Positions 16,610 to 25,755 are shown, counted from the first letter of the stretch. The stretch is 64,000 nucleotides of DNA from Vulcanimicrobiota bacterium (GCA_023447635.1 JAEXNA010000081.1:4902-68901); one strand, 5' to 3'. The notes: generated by a model from the sequence alone, not told the origin. Numbers and translations: made by a program.

Positions 16610-18418
16610 ATGGTGTCCGGTGACGTCTCGGCCATAGCTCTTCCCGGTCTTCGGCTGCAGCCGCTGGCGAGCTATCTGTCGGCATTAGGCGTGCTGCGGT
16701 TGCTCAACGAGCAGCTCGATCCGCAGGCTGTGGGATGGTGGGAGCAGGGGCGGTTCTCGCTGCAGACGGGCCTGACGGCGGCCGAGGTGGAGGGGTTCTT
16801 TCTGAACCGCTACGCTCCAACCCCGATGGTCAGTCCTTGGAACGGCGACGGCGGTTTCTTCTCCCACGGACCGGACGAGCCTCGGGTGGCGCTGGAGGCC
16901 TCGACCTGCCCTCGGCTCGGGGTCTACCGCGAGACGCTGACTGCAGTCGACGTGATTATGAGGCGACTGGAGCTGGACCGGCCGCCTGTGAAAGAGGCGA
17001 AGGAGCAGTTCGTTCGCACGCTTCATACCGAGCTTCCTACTCCGGCGAAGCGGTGGCTGGAGGCGGTGTTCGACCTCTCCAAGAGGGGTCTGGTGACGCG
17101 GCCGCTGTTCTTTACCGGAGGCAACGACGGACGGTTCGAGGTGGCGCGGAACGGGATGGTTCGGCTTGCCTGGCTGTGGGAGGAGCGGCGGGCGCAGTCG
17201 TCTCGGGAGCTGCTGCGGGCGGCTCTGTGGGATGAGCTGGCGAGCGGCTTATTGCCTTTGACCTCGGGTTACCTGGACCCGTTCAGCACGGCCGGTCTGA
17301 GCAGCTCGAGCGAGGGCGACGGGCGCCAGTTGAGCGGGAATCCGTGGAGTTATCTTCTGGCGTTGGAGGGGGCGCTGCTGTTGAACGAGGCGGCTATCGT
17401 GGCTGAGGTGCTGCCGGTGGGACAGGCTTCGCTGGTCTCGGACAAGGAGCAGCCGCACGATCTGATCTTGCCGCTCTGGTCGGAGCCGCTGACGGCGGAG
17501 GCTCTGGTCGCGAGGATGAAGGAGAGGTCGCTCCCTGACACCTTGCGGTACGCTCGCGCTCAGCGCAACGGTCGGGCTCACTTTGCCTTTCCTTCTGCCG
17601 TCTTGCCGAACAGCGCTGTCCCCTCGCGACTGGATGCGCCGATGCGCTGGCTGAGGGAGCGCGGGCTGGCCGACCGGAAGATGGAGGAGGCGGCTCTGGG
17701 CTACAACCAGACCTCGCATCGGGTCTACCTGACCCGGTTTGTGGAGGAGCTTGGTCGGCTGAAGCTGCACGGCTCCAAATTTCCTAAGCCGTATTACGCG
17801 TTGGTCGGGCTGGCGGATGACGGTTCGGCGGAGTTCGCTCTGGCCAGAGCTTTGGCCGGGCTGAGTCCGGATATGACCAGGTTTGTTGGCGGGGATTTGC
17901 TGACCAGGATGCGCACCTTGGTGCGCCACCGGCTGCGTCAGGCGCATCAGATCTTCAAGCGTCAGCGGAAGAACGGCGGGCGGCGTGCCAATCCGGCTCT
18001 GCTCTCGATCAGTCCGGCTCCGTCGGCGGCGATTCACGCGTTCTTGTGTGGGGAGATCGACGAAGCGCGACTGGAGCGTTTGTTGCACGCTCTGGTCTTG
18101 TTCGACCTGATTCCGATTGCTCCACCGGTAGAATCCGCTGCGCTTCTCCCCCTGCCTTACCGTCTGGCGAAGATGGCCTATCATCAGGCGGGCGACCCGC
18201 GACTGGCTCCACGGGAGGTGGAGGAGGCGTTGTGCCGGGGCGACCTGGACAGGGCGGTTGACGCGGCCGCCCGGTTCCTCCAACCCCGGCATCCGGACCT
18301 CCCCTTGACATGGCCCCGCCTACCTGAAGGTGACGGCCACCGGATGGCTGCCGCCCTGCTGTTTCCGATCTCTGACGCTCTGTACCGCGACCTGCGGAAA
18401 TCTGTGACTGGAGTCTAG
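16610..18418 (+). CDS. csx17: Csx17, large subunit (Cas8) of type I-G CRISPR effector
   Basis: I start at the ATG at 16610 (MVSGDVSAIALPGLRLQPLA), where the family similarity begins; the open frame runs further upstream without conserved sequence. The 602-aa protein shows the Csx17 pattern LPGLRLQPLASYLSALGVLRL, then WWEQGRFSL, NPWSYLLALEGALLLNEAA, HFAFPSAVLPNSAVPSRL and LYRDLRKSV at the end. Csx17 takes the place of Cas8 in type I-G (I-U), where it recognises the PAM and helps load the target. It is followed after three bases by csb1. No cas3 precedes it, which is unusual. Confidence 0.92.
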   Translation: MVSGDVSAIALPGLRLQPLASYLSALGVLRLLNEQLDPQAVGWWEQGRFSLQTGLTAAEVEGFFLNRYAPTPMVSPWNGDGGFFSHGPDEPRVALEASTCPRLGVYRETLTAVDVIMRRLELDRPPVKEAKEQFVRTLHTELPTPAKRWLEAVFDLSKRGLVTRPLFFTGGNDGRFEVARNGMVRLAWLWEERRAQSSRELLRAALWDELASGLLPLTSGYLDPFSTAGLSSSSEGDGRQLSGNPWSYLLALEGALLLNEAAIVAEVLPVGQASLVSDKEQPHDLILPLWSEPLTAEALVARMKERSLPDTLRYARAQRNGRAHFAFPSAVLPNSAVPSRLDAPMRWLRERGLADRKMEEAALGYNQTSHRVYLTRFVEELGRLKLHGSKFPKPYYALVGLADDGSAEFALARALAGLSPDMTRFVGGDLLTRMRTLVRHRLRQAHQIFKRQRKNGGRRANPALLSISPAPSAAIHAFLCGEIDEARLERLLHALVLFDLIPIAPPVESAALLPLPYRLAKMAYHQAGDPRLAPREVEEALCRGDLDRAVDAAARFLQPRHPDLPLTWPRLPEGDGHRMAAALLFPISDALYRDLRKSVTGV

Positions 18419-18421
18419 CCT

Positions 18422-19318
18422 GTGACTGTATTACCCGATTCCCACCGCCTGCTGCTGGAGGCGAAGCTGCGTCCCGTGCAGGGCGAGCGGTTCCAGCCTG
18501 CGGGGTTTCCCGACCTGGGGCCGGCCGAAATGGTGACGCCTTCGGGGCGCACCCATCTGCTGGTGGAGTCGGCCCAGTCGATGGCTAACCATCTGGAGAT
18601 GGCGATCTGGGACCCGCTGAAGGGCGACCTGGTCGAGCCCCTGCGCGGGATGCCGTACGTGCGACAGGGGTCCGTGAATTCCGTTACGGAGGCGCATCGG
18701 GTGGCCAGTCCTTACCTGCTGCCGCTGGTGGTGGAGGAGATCAAGAGGGAGTTGAACTGGGGCGGCAAGCGTCGGCCGGAGATGCACGAGGTGGCGCGAG
18801 TTCTGCTGCGCTACGACCCGGGGAGCTTGCTGCACGGGGTGTTCTTTTCGATGATGAAGCCGGGGAACGTGAAGCTGCCTCGACTGCTGTCGGCGTTCAT
18901 TGAGGCCAGGGATGTGACGATGGTGCCGAGCGGGGGTGTGAAGTTCGATCACAACGATCCGTCGGGGCCGTCGAAGGACGGGAAGGGGCACGTGCCGTTC
19001 GCCCGTTCGGAGTATCTGTCGGATGAGATCGTGGCGTTCTTTAACCTGGACCTGGTTCAGTTGCGCTCCTACGGGTTGAGCGATTTGGCGGCGGGCTTTC
19101 TGTTCGACCTGGCGCTGTACAAGATCCGTCGGGTTCTGGACCGTGGGCTGCGTCTTCGCACGGCGTGTGATTTCGAGGTAGTGGAACTTCGGGTGACTCG
19201 TCCTGCGGAAGGGTTCGAGCTGCCTTCGGAAGCGGAGCTGTCTCATCGGTTGGGCATGTCTGTGAGCGCGTTGTCGGCCAGCGGAGAGTTCCCGGATCCG
19301 GCCGTCTGGGAGTTCTGA
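18422..19318 (+). CDS. csb1: Csb1 (Cas7), backbone subunit of type I-G effector
   Basis: The 298-aa protein begins at a GTG (18422). It reads as Csb1/Cas7: HRLLLEAKLRPVQGERFQPA, GFPDLGPAEMV, LLVESAQSMANHLEMAIWD, and a Lys/Arg-rich middle (VRQGSVNSVTEAHRVASPYL). Copies of this RAMP-fold subunit coat the crRNA. Later parts such as VFFSMMKPGNVKLPRLLSAF and RRVLDRGLRLRTACDF are also family-like. It sits three bases after csx17 and one base before csb2, which points to one mRNA. All recognisable family segments appear intact. Confidence 0.93.
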   Translation: MTVLPDSHRLLLEAKLRPVQGERFQPAGFPDLGPAEMVTPSGRTHLLVESAQSMANHLEMAIWDPLKGDLVEPLRGMPYVRQGSVNSVTEAHRVASPYLLPLVVEEIKRELNWGGKRRPEMHEVARVLLRYDPGSLLHGVFFSMMKPGNVKLPRLLSAFIEARDVTMVPSGGVKFDHNDPSGPSKDGKGHVPFARSEYLSDEIVAFFNLDLVQLRSYGLSDLAAGFLFDLALYKIRRVLDRGLRLRTACDFEVVELRVTRPAEGFELPSEAELSHRLGMSVSALSASGEFPDPAVWEF

Positions 19319-19319
19319 G

Positions 19320-20579
19320 GTGCTGGTCCTGGAGGTGCGCTTTCTGACCGGGCGCTTTCACGCGAATCCGTGGGGACGGCACGTGAACGAGGGGGCGGTG
19401 GAGTGGCCGCTGTCGCCGTGGCGGCTGCTGCGGGCGCTGGTTTCGGCCTGGAAGAGGACGGCTCCGTCGCTGTCTGCGGAGGTGGTGGGACGAATTATTA
19501 CGGCTTTGAGTGGGGCGCCTGAGTACTCATTGCCGCCGTCTTCTTCGGGGCATCTGCGGCATTATGTGCCGACGGAGAAGGGGCAGCGGCTGTTGCTGGA
19601 CGCCTTCACTTTAGTCGAGGGGCCGCTGCAGATGCAGTGGCCTGAGGTCGAGCTCGAGCGGGAGCTTTGTGAGGCGCTGGACCTACTGCTGGTTGGGCTG
19701 GGGTATCTGGGGCGGGCGGATTCCTGGACGGAGGTGGTTCGGCTGGAGGGTGGCCTGGAGCCGAACCTGGTGCCTGGGGCGGGGGCGGTCGAGCTGCTGG
19801 GGGCCGAGGGGTCGGTGACGCTGGAGCAGTTGATGGTGGAGACGGCGGAGTTGCGGCGGCGCGGGTTTTCGAGGCCTCCGGGGTCGCGCTGGGTGAACTA
19901 TGGTGGGGTTGCTTTGTCTGGCGCTGGAGGGGCGGTTCCTTCTCGGTCGGTTTGTCTTGGGCTGTATCTGGTGGGGGGGGAGGTTCCGCGAGCGGAGATT
20001 CTGGCGCTTTCTGATCGGGTGCGTCACGCGTTGCTGTCGGCGGGTGGGGCGACGGCGACTCTTTCCGGGAAGGTGGAGGGGCGGGTGCGCGAGGATGGGC
20101 ATCGGCATCTGCACGTTCTGCCAGAGGGGCCTGTGGAGGGGGAGGTTCTGACGCGGGTCTGGCTGTGGGCGGGGGAGGGGTTCGGTGCCGAGGAGCTGGC
20201 GCGGCTGAGTGGGCTTTGTCGGCTGCCGTCTCATGGGCGGTATCCGGCTATGGATCTGGTGCTGTATGAGCTTTATTACGACGCTTCTGTGCTGGGGCGT
20301 GGGAGGGTGTGGCTTTCCTACACTCCGTTCTGCGGCTCGCGGCATGGGGAGGGGCTGGAGGAGCAGCTGCGGCGGGAGTGCGGTTTGAGGGGGCTGCCGG
20401 AGGTTCGGGTGGAGGCGCTGGAGGGGGATGGGCGCAGCTATCAGATGGCGCGGCAGGGACGGAAGGGGCCGGGGGAGTGGGGCTTGTTTCGTCTGGAGTT
20501 CGCGGGAGAGGTCGAGGGGCCGCTGTGTCTTGGCGGGAATTCGCACTTTGGGATGGGCCGGTTCCTGGCGGAGGGTTAG
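19320..20579 (+). CDS. csb2: Csb2 (Cas5-Cas6 fusion), type I-G effector and crRNA-processing subunit
   Basis: The 419-aa protein starts at a GTG (19320). Its N-terminus is a Cas5-like RAMP domain (LEVRFLTGRFHANPWGRHVN, GAVEWPLSPWRLLRALVSAW). The C-terminal half carries the Cas6-like region, with HRHLHVLPEG, the basic loop VWLSYTPFCGSRHGEGLE and the end GPLCLGGNSHFGMGRF, a glycine-rich RAMP loop. In type I-G the fusion both binds the 5' handle and cuts pre-crRNA. The histidines in the middle are candidates for catalysis. The GC content is high (by eye the highest of the region). It ends 37 bases before the SEC-C gene. Confidence 0.92.
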   Translation: MLVLEVRFLTGRFHANPWGRHVNEGAVEWPLSPWRLLRALVSAWKRTAPSLSAEVVGRIITALSGAPEYSLPPSSSGHLRHYVPTEKGQRLLLDAFTLVEGPLQMQWPEVELERELCEALDLLLVGLGYLGRADSWTEVVRLEGGLEPNLVPGAGAVELLGAEGSVTLEQLMVETAELRRRGFSRPPGSRWVNYGGVALSGAGGAVPSRSVCLGLYLVGGEVPRAEILALSDRVRHALLSAGGATATLSGKVEGRVREDGHRHLHVLPEGPVEGEVLTRVWLWAGEGFGAEELARLSGLCRLPSHGRYPAMDLVLYELYYDASVLGRGRVWLSYTPFCGSRHGEGLEEQLRRECGLRGLPEVRVEALEGDGRSYQMARQGRKGPGEWGLFRLEFAGEVEGPLCLGGNSHFGMGRFLAEG

Positions 20580-20616
20580 GGCGGCTGGTGTTGGTACGGT
20601 GGAAGGATGAGGGTTT

Positions 20617-21837
20617 ATGCCGGGAAGAAATGACGCCTGCCCCTGCGGCAGCGGGAAAAAGTACAAGAAGTGCTGTCTGGAGAGCGACAACGTTCGGCGG
20701 CGTGTTGCAGCGGTCGGGGACCAGTTCGAAGAGCGCTTTTTCGAGGCGGTCGATTCGGTCCACATCGACGCTATTCGCTGCCAGGGATTGAACGCTCTCG
20801 AGACGTGGTCCAGGCCGTATCAGGGCGGCAATGCGGAGTTTGAAGTTGACCTTTTCAAATCTTTTGTAGCGTGCCACGTGCCGTTCAAAGGCGCTACGAG
20901 TCTTGCTCACTGGGTATTGAACTACGGACGTCTGGAAGAGTCGGAACGGCAGGTTCTTATCGAGACTCTTACGATTCCGTTTTCTCTCTGGGTGGTCGAA
21001 GAGATTGTATCGGGCGTCGCGACGGTGCGTGACTTGCTGCTGGGAGGTTCACGGAAAATCACCCTGGCGGGCCGGAATTCGGACTGCGAGCCGGGGCAGG
21101 TGATGTACGGCAAGGTGGTCGACTGGCAGGGGTCGTTGTTCCTGCTTACGCCAGGGCCCGTGCGCGTGTCTGAAGAGGTTGCGGGGATCGTTTTGCGCCT
21201 CGTTCTTGGCAAACGAAAAGCTATGAGCTATCTGGAGTTGATGGAGCCGGACGTTCAGGGAGGACTCTTCACGGCCTGGTGCTCGACCTTTCGCCGGCTT
21301 ATCGGGGAGAACACAAGTGAGGATAGTCTGCCCGCTTTCCCCGACCATCACCAACTGCGCTACGCCTTCGAGCCTGGCGCGCGGAGTCGGGTGGTCAAGG
21401 CGCTCGGCGCTTCTTCTGTCTTCGCTAAAGATGGACCTCACCGTTACCTTTATCCTGGTAAGGGGGAGGTCGAAGCTGTGCTTGACCTTACCTCAGGGAG
21501 TTTGACGGTTAACGCGACTCGGGTGCCTCGAATCGAGGTGCTAAAGGAGGCGCTTCAGGGCGCTCTCGGAGACCTGGTCAGTCTGCATGAGCATCAAACC
21601 GTGAATCTGATGGAGCATCTTCTGGAGCACGGGCTTCATCATCCGCTCTTGCCGGGACTGCCTGCGATGGCCGACGCGCTTTCGCCCGCCGAGATGGAGA
21701 TTGTGGAGCGGGCCGTGGAGCGGCTTCGTGGTACGAAGGATGATCAGGTCGATGCTGGAGAGGAAGAGTTTCTTAGGGGGTCGCTCGGCAGCGCTCGGTT
21801 GGATGCAGAGTCGAAGAACCCGCCCCTTAATTATTAG
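20617..21837 (+). CDS. SEC-C motif protein of unknown function
   Basis: The 406-aa protein opens with a SEC-C zinc motif: Cys 8, Cys 10, Cys 19 and Cys 20 in RNDACPCGSGKKYKKCC. The rest (about 380 aa) has no family that I recognise: residues 45-120 are helical, 130-220 contain beta strands (GQVMYGKVVDWQGSLFLLTPG), and the end is helical with HEHQTVNLMEHLLEHGLHHP. SEC-C motifs bind zinc and often attach proteins to ribosomes, SecB or nucleic acid-processing machines. Position directly after csb2 on the same strand makes co-transcription with the CRISPR genes possible. Confidence 0.75.
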   Translation: MPGRNDACPCGSGKKYKKCCLESDNVRRRVAAVGDQFEERFFEAVDSVHIDAIRCQGLNALETWSRPYQGGNAEFEVDLFKSFVACHVPFKGATSLAHWVLNYGRLEESERQVLIETLTIPFSLWVVEEIVSGVATVRDLLLGGSRKITLAGRNSDCEPGQVMYGKVVDWQGSLFLLTPGPVRVSEEVAGIVLRLVLGKRKAMSYLELMEPDVQGGLFTAWCSTFRRLIGENTSEDSLPAFPDHHQLRYAFEPGARSRVVKALGASSVFAKDGPHRYLYPGKGEVEAVLDLTSGSLTVNATRVPRIEVLKEALQGALGDLVSLHEHQTVNLMEHLLEHGLHHPLLPGLPAMADALSPAEMEIVERAVERLRGTKDDQVDAGEEEFLRGSLGSARLDAESKNPPLNY

Positions 21838-21871
21838 CATCGGAATGGCATCCCGAGAGGCCGTGCGGGTG

Positions 21872-22096
21872 TTATTCGAGTTTAGTGTATATCGCGCGAT
21901 GCAGGAGTTTAGGGGTGCCCAAATAGCGGCGTCCTGTCTTCACGGTTCCGAAGGCGAGGAGAGGCTCGCCTTCGACGCCGTACAGTGCGAGAAGGAAGCT
22001 GCCATTGCGTATTATTGTCGACTTTTGCGTCACGGGCAGTTCGGTGAATTGCGAGGTCAGAACGTCGTGAAGGGAACGAGTGATAGCCTCTTTCAC
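21872..22096 (-). CDS. Small hypothetical protein
   Basis: A GTG at 22094-22096 starts a 74-aa frame (VKEAITRSLHDVLTSQFTEL, then IIRNGSFLLALYGVEGEPLL and GRRYLGTPKLLHRAIYTKLE). It begins four bases after the stop of the exported-protein gene at 22101, as in an operon. The composition looks protein-like, unlike the frames on the other strand, but there is no recognised family and no strong ribosome-binding site. Confidence 0.4.
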   Translation of the reverse strand: MKEAITRSLHDVLTSQFTELPVTQKSTIIRNGSFLLALYGVEGEPLLAFGTVKTGRRYLGTPKLLHRAIYTKLE

Positions 22097-22100
22097 GGTT

Positions 22101-22451
22101 CTACTTCTTATCTCCCAGCCACTCGACGGCGCGGTCGGTCGAGAGCCAGAAGTTGTCGATCCAGATGCGGGCCTCTTTTCCGGTGGCTGGGCAGTAGACG
22201 TTCTTGAAGCCGTAGGACTCAAGTTCTCCAACAACAAGATCGTTTTCTCGGAGGGAGTAGTAGCCTCCGTAGAGTTCGCCGACTGTGCAGCCAGCTTTGG
22301 TGGCGATCACGATCAGTTTGTCGTCGACGTAGACCACGACTCCGTTGACCATCTTGGCCTGGGCTGGGAGGGTCAGGAGCAGCAGAAGTAGCAGGCGTGT
22401 GAGGCCTGAGCGCCAGGTCAGGAAACGAAGAGCGTTGGTCATAGGTAGCAT
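22101..22451 (-). CDS. Small exported protein
   Basis: The 116-aa product has a signal peptide (MTNALRFLTWRSGLTR then LLLLLLLTLPAQA), with cleavage likely after AQA. An alternative start three codons in (22442) is equally possible. The mature part, about 85 aa, contains MVNGVVVYVDDKLIVIATKAG and two cysteines (Cys in KAGCTV and in VYCPATG) that could form a disulfide. No family recognised. It is divergent from 22560, and the gap holds a one-mismatch copy of the GACAG palindrome. Confidence 0.6.
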   Translation of the reverse strand: MLPMTNALRFLTWRSGLTRLLLLLLLTLPAQAKMVNGVVVYVDDKLIVIATKAGCTVGELYGGYYSLRENDLVVGELESYGFKNVYCPATGKEARIWIDNFWLSTDRAVEWLGDKK

Positions 22452-22467
22452 TGTAGGGCGGAGCAGT

Positions 22468-22480
22468 GTCAGATTCTGTC
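22468..22480. promoter_or_regulatory. GACAG-N3-CTGTC-like operator (one mismatch)
   Basis: The plus strand reads GTCAGATTCTGTC; the minus strand reads GACAGAATCTGAC, one base from the perfect GACAGAATCTGTC at 56080 and 63942. It sits in the shared upstream region of the genes at 22451 (minus) and 22560 (plus). Confidence 0.5.
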
Positions 22481-22559
22481 ATAGGCAGGGGCGTTCTGCG
22501 AGACGATGCCGTGGGGTGAGGAGGCGAGAGGGTAGCCTGGGCGCGAAGCCTGGGTATCG

Positions 22560-22952
22560 ATGCGCGATTCCCTTGCCAGATGGTCTCTTCTCCTCTGCTG
22601 CGGCACAGCAGTCCTGGCGGATGATCGGGTCTTCTTCAAGCATCCGTCGGCGGACTACTATTATTACCGGGACAGCATCAGCGTCACCAAGAACGGCGTC
22701 CAAGTCGAATATGCCGTCGTGCCCCGCCGGGCGCAAGATTTCGGAGGGCTCGAGCAGATGAACGTGGTCTGCTACCTGAACCGGTCGCGCCAGATGAAAA
22801 GTGTGGGAGCGATTGGCTTCAAGGGGTCGGGCTCGCAAGTCGCCCTGGACCCTGATGTTCTGCCTGGCGGTGGTCGATGGTCGTCGGTGGGCACGAACTC
22901 GGCTTACGAGGCGCTCTGGAAGGTTGTGATGGCTAAGGCTGGCCTTCGCTGA
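22560..22952 (+). CDS. Small exported protein
   Basis: The 130-aa product begins MRDSLARW followed by the hydrophobic SLLLCCGTAVLA, a signal peptide that probably ends at VLADD. The mature part is mixed, with YYYYRDSISVTKNGVQVEYAV and NVVCYLNRSRQMKSVGAIGF. There is no recognised family. It shares a divergent promoter region with another small exported protein, and the two genes may be controlled together through the palindrome between them. Confidence 0.55.
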   Translation: MRDSLARWSLLLCCGTAVLADDRVFFKHPSADYYYYRDSISVTKNGVQVEYAVVPRRAQDFGGLEQMNVVCYLNRSRQMKSVGAIGFKGSGSQVALDPDVLPGGGRWSSVGTNSAYEALWKVVMAKAGLR

Positions 22953-23061
22953 AGAGTGACCAAGACGCTCGTTGTTCTGCTACAAGTCAGAGGTGCGGCC
23001 GACAGGTTTTGCCCGGTCGGCATGAAACATTGGTGATGAGCAAAGTGTAGGGGTGGATTCG

Positions 23062-24717
23062 ATGGTTGGTATTTTTCGGCGCGCGACTTGGCGACGAGGT
23101 CCTTTCGGTTCGGTTGTTCGGGTAGCTGTTTTTGCAGGGCTGCTGCTCTGTCCCGCTGCGTTGGCCGAGGACCTTAGTAAGGTCATGAAGCGCTGTGGGC
23201 CGGCGGTGGTCGTGATCCGCCAGGCCGATGGTGAGGTGCTGGGGAGCGGGGTGCTGGTCAGCGCCGACGGCGTCATCCTGACGGCAGAGCATCTCTTTGA
23301 CGACGACACGGAGTACACCGTCGAGCTGTACAAGGGTGAGAAGCTGCCGGTGAAGCGCTTTCTCTACCGGAACGCAGAGCTTGACCTGGCCGCGTTAGAG
23401 GTTGCGGGGAAGGGTCTCCCTTCGGTGGAGATCGCCGACGCGAACAAGGCTCAGGTTGGGGCCGGGGTTGTGGCAATCGGCAACCCGGAAGGGTTCGAGA
23501 ACACCATCTCTCAGGGGGTGCTCAGTGGGAAGCGAGCCCTGGGTGATGAGTCTTTCCGGCTGCAGACCACCGCGCCAATTTCTCCGGGTAGCAGTGGGGG
23601 CGGCCTCTTCGATGAGCAGGGGCGTCTGCTTGGCATTCTGGTCAGCTACTACTCCTCAGGGCAGAACTTGAACTTCGCGATTCCCGCAACCTATGCGGAC
23701 TATGGCGGGCTTCGGGCGCTGGACCGCCAGATCGTGGCCAAGCCGTCGGAAGTGGATGGGTATCTAAAGCGGGCTCAGGCGTATTTCGAGGTGACCGAGT
23801 TCGAGCTGGCCCTGGTCGACCTGAAGCAGGCTCTGCAGCTCGATAAGCAGTCCGAGTCGGCCTACCGGCTGCGCGGCGAGATTTTCTGGCAGCAGGGACG
23901 GAACGAGGAGTCGCTAGCCGACTTCACCACTGCGGCCCGTCTGAACCCTAAGAACCCTGCGAACTACTTTGACCGAGCTCATACCTATCGGAGCATGGAG
24001 CGTTATGACGACGCCGTGGCGGAGTTTCAGAAGTCGCTGGAGCTGGATAGCGGCTACGAGGACGCCTATCGAGGGCTGGCCGAGACCTACTTTTGGGTAG
24101 GAGAGTATCAGAAGGCAGCGCAGGCCTGGACCGGTGCCATCAAGGCAAATCCTGACGAGGTGAGCTATCTGACTTATCGAGGAGAGGCCTACTTTTTTGC
24201 CGAGGACTATGAGGCGGCGGGGGACGACTTCGTAGCCGTCATCGGGAAAGATCCGACGTGGTTCGAACCGTACTTCTACGGCGGACGCATGTGCTTGATT
24301 GCGAGTCGCTACGAGGACGCGGTAAGACTGCTAGACCTTGCGATTGACGCTTCTCCCGAACGGGCTTCGGCACACTTCTATCGCGGCTGGGCTCATTCCG
24401 AAAGGCAGGATTACGAGAAGGCTCTTTCCGACATCGGCAAGGCCATCGAGCTGGGCAAGGACGACGCCGACACCCGCCTTGTCTACGGCAACGTGTTCTA
24501 TGCCGTCGGTCGTTACGACCGTGCGGCCGTGGAATACAGCAAGGCGCTCGAGCACGATTCCTCGCGGCTCTGGTACGTTTGTTATCGGGGCGATGCCTAT
24601 GCGGCGGCCAATGACAAGAAGGCAGCGGGGGCAGACTACCGCTACGTATTGGACAACAGCTCGGACCCTGAGTTGCGGAAGGCTGCCCGGACGGGGCTGG
24701 ATGGGCTGGGGAAGTGA
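23062..24717 (+). CDS. Exported trypsin-like (DegP-type) serine protease with TPR repeats
   Basis: I start at the ATG at 23062, five bases after AGGGGTGG. A signal peptide (VRVAVFAGLLLCPAALA) is followed by an S1 protease domain with the triad His77 (LTAEHLF), Asp108 (AELDLAALEV) and Ser178 (ISPGSSGGGLFD). From about residue 235 to the end there are seven to eight TPR units, for example YLKRAQAYFEVTEFELALVD and YFDRAHTYRSMERYDDAVAE. There is no PDZ domain, so the TPRs probably select substrates or partners outside the membrane. All three catalytic residues are present. It precedes the Mrr gene by 56 bases. Confidence 0.88.
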   Translation: MVGIFRRATWRRGPFGSVVRVAVFAGLLLCPAALAEDLSKVMKRCGPAVVVIRQADGEVLGSGVLVSADGVILTAEHLFDDDTEYTVELYKGEKLPVKRFLYRNAELDLAALEVAGKGLPSVEIADANKAQVGAGVVAIGNPEGFENTISQGVLSGKRALGDESFRLQTTAPISPGSSGGGLFDEQGRLLGILVSYYSSGQNLNFAIPATYADYGGLRALDRQIVAKPSEVDGYLKRAQAYFEVTEFELALVDLKQALQLDKQSESAYRLRGEIFWQQGRNEESLADFTTAARLNPKNPANYFDRAHTYRSMERYDDAVAEFQKSLELDSGYEDAYRGLAETYFWVGEYQKAAQAWTGAIKANPDEVSYLTYRGEAYFFAEDYEAAGDDFVAVIGKDPTWFEPYFYGGRMCLIASRYEDAVRLLDLAIDASPERASAHFYRGWAHSERQDYEKALSDIGKAIELGKDDADTRLVYGNVFYAVGRYDRAAVEYSKALEHDSSRLWYVCYRGDAYAAANDKKAAGADYRYVLDNSSDPELRKAARTGLDGLGK

Positions 24718-24773
24718 CTGGTGGAGCGAACCAGCAAGAGGTTGCTCGCGCCGGTCTCGAAGATGAGCGCACG

Positions 24774-25676
24774 ATGTCCTTGCCGACTTTTGACCAATTT
24801 ATCCATCCGATTTTACACCATCTTGCAGCGAACCCAGAAGGGTTGCCAGCGCGGGAGGTTCACGATGCCGCAGCGGACCGACTGGGCCTGACGCAGGCCC
24901 AGCGGGAGCAAAGGATTCCGAGCGGCCAGTCCGTTTACAAGAACCGTGCCGGTTGGGCTCACGACCGGCTGAAGAGAGATGGACTGTCCTCGAGCCCCAG
25001 TCGGGGAACCTGGAGATTGACGGACAAGGGGGTTGAGTATGCGCGTTATCACGCAGCGGGATTGCCGGCTGAGGAGGTGACCCGCCTGGCTTTCCCAGGT
25101 CGCTTGGTCCGTCCTTCGGAGGCGCTTGCCGTCGAGCCGTCGGCCGAAACCGCTCAGAGAATTCTGCTCAGCCCGGAAGAACAGTTGGAGTTGGCTCTGG
25201 CCCAGTTGCGCGAGGCTGTGGTCACGGATCTTCTGGAACAGCTTCTGCAGGTCTCGCCGGTCTATTTCGAGACCATCGTCCTCGATCTTTTGCATAAGAT
25301 GGGCTACGGAGTGAGCCGCGCCGACTTAAAGCGCGTGGGTGGCTCTGGAGACGGCGGAATCGATGGGGTTATCAACCTCGATAAGCTCGGACTCGAGCGC
25401 GTCTACGTGCAGGCGAAGAGGTGGCAGGCCAACGTTGGTCGCCCGGAGATTCAGGGCTTCTACGGTGCGCTGGCCGGACGGCGTGCGAACAAAGGGGTGT
25501 TCTTTACGACCTCGAGTTTTACCCGAGAGGCGATGGAGTTCGCAAGTAGCGTCGAACGAGTGGTTCTGGTAGACGGACGACGCCTTGCGGAATTGATGGT
25601 CGAGCACGAGGTTGGTGTGAGCCTGAAGCCGCTCTTCCGCCCCGAGCTGGACAGCGACTACTTCGACGAATCGTAG
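24774..25676 (+). CDS. mrr: Mrr-type restriction endonuclease
   Basis: The start is set at the ATG at 24774 (MSLPTFDQFIHPILHHL). Residues 1-95 form the Mrr N-terminal winged helix (HDAAADRLGLTQAQRE, NRAGWAHDRLKRDGLSSSP). Residues about 165-300 are the Mrr catalytic domain of the PD-(D/E)XK group: VYFETIVLDLLHKMGYG, GSGDGGIDGVI (Asp193 and Asp197) and QAK (213-215), followed by GFYGALAGRRANKGVFFTTSSF. Enzymes of this family cut methylated foreign DNA. It lies just upstream of the YhaO/YhaN-BREX run on the same strand, though a 236-base gap with an operator separates them. Confidence 0.92.
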   Translation: MSLPTFDQFIHPILHHLAANPEGLPAREVHDAAADRLGLTQAQREQRIPSGQSVYKNRAGWAHDRLKRDGLSSSPSRGTWRLTDKGVEYARYHAAGLPAEEVTRLAFPGRLVRPSEALAVEPSAETAQRILLSPEEQLELALAQLREAVVTDLLEQLLQVSPVYFETIVLDLLHKMGYGVSRADLKRVGGSGDGGIDGVINLDKLGLERVYVQAKRWQANVGRPEIQGFYGALAGRRANKGVFFTTSSFTREAMEFASSVERVVLVDGRRLAELMVEHEVGVSLKPLFRPELDSDYFDES

Positions 25677-25755
25677 GGTTTCAAAGAAGATGATGGTGCG
25701 GCGGCACGGGGAGAGGTGTTCTCCTTGACCGATAACGCTTGAGATCTGTTGCAGC

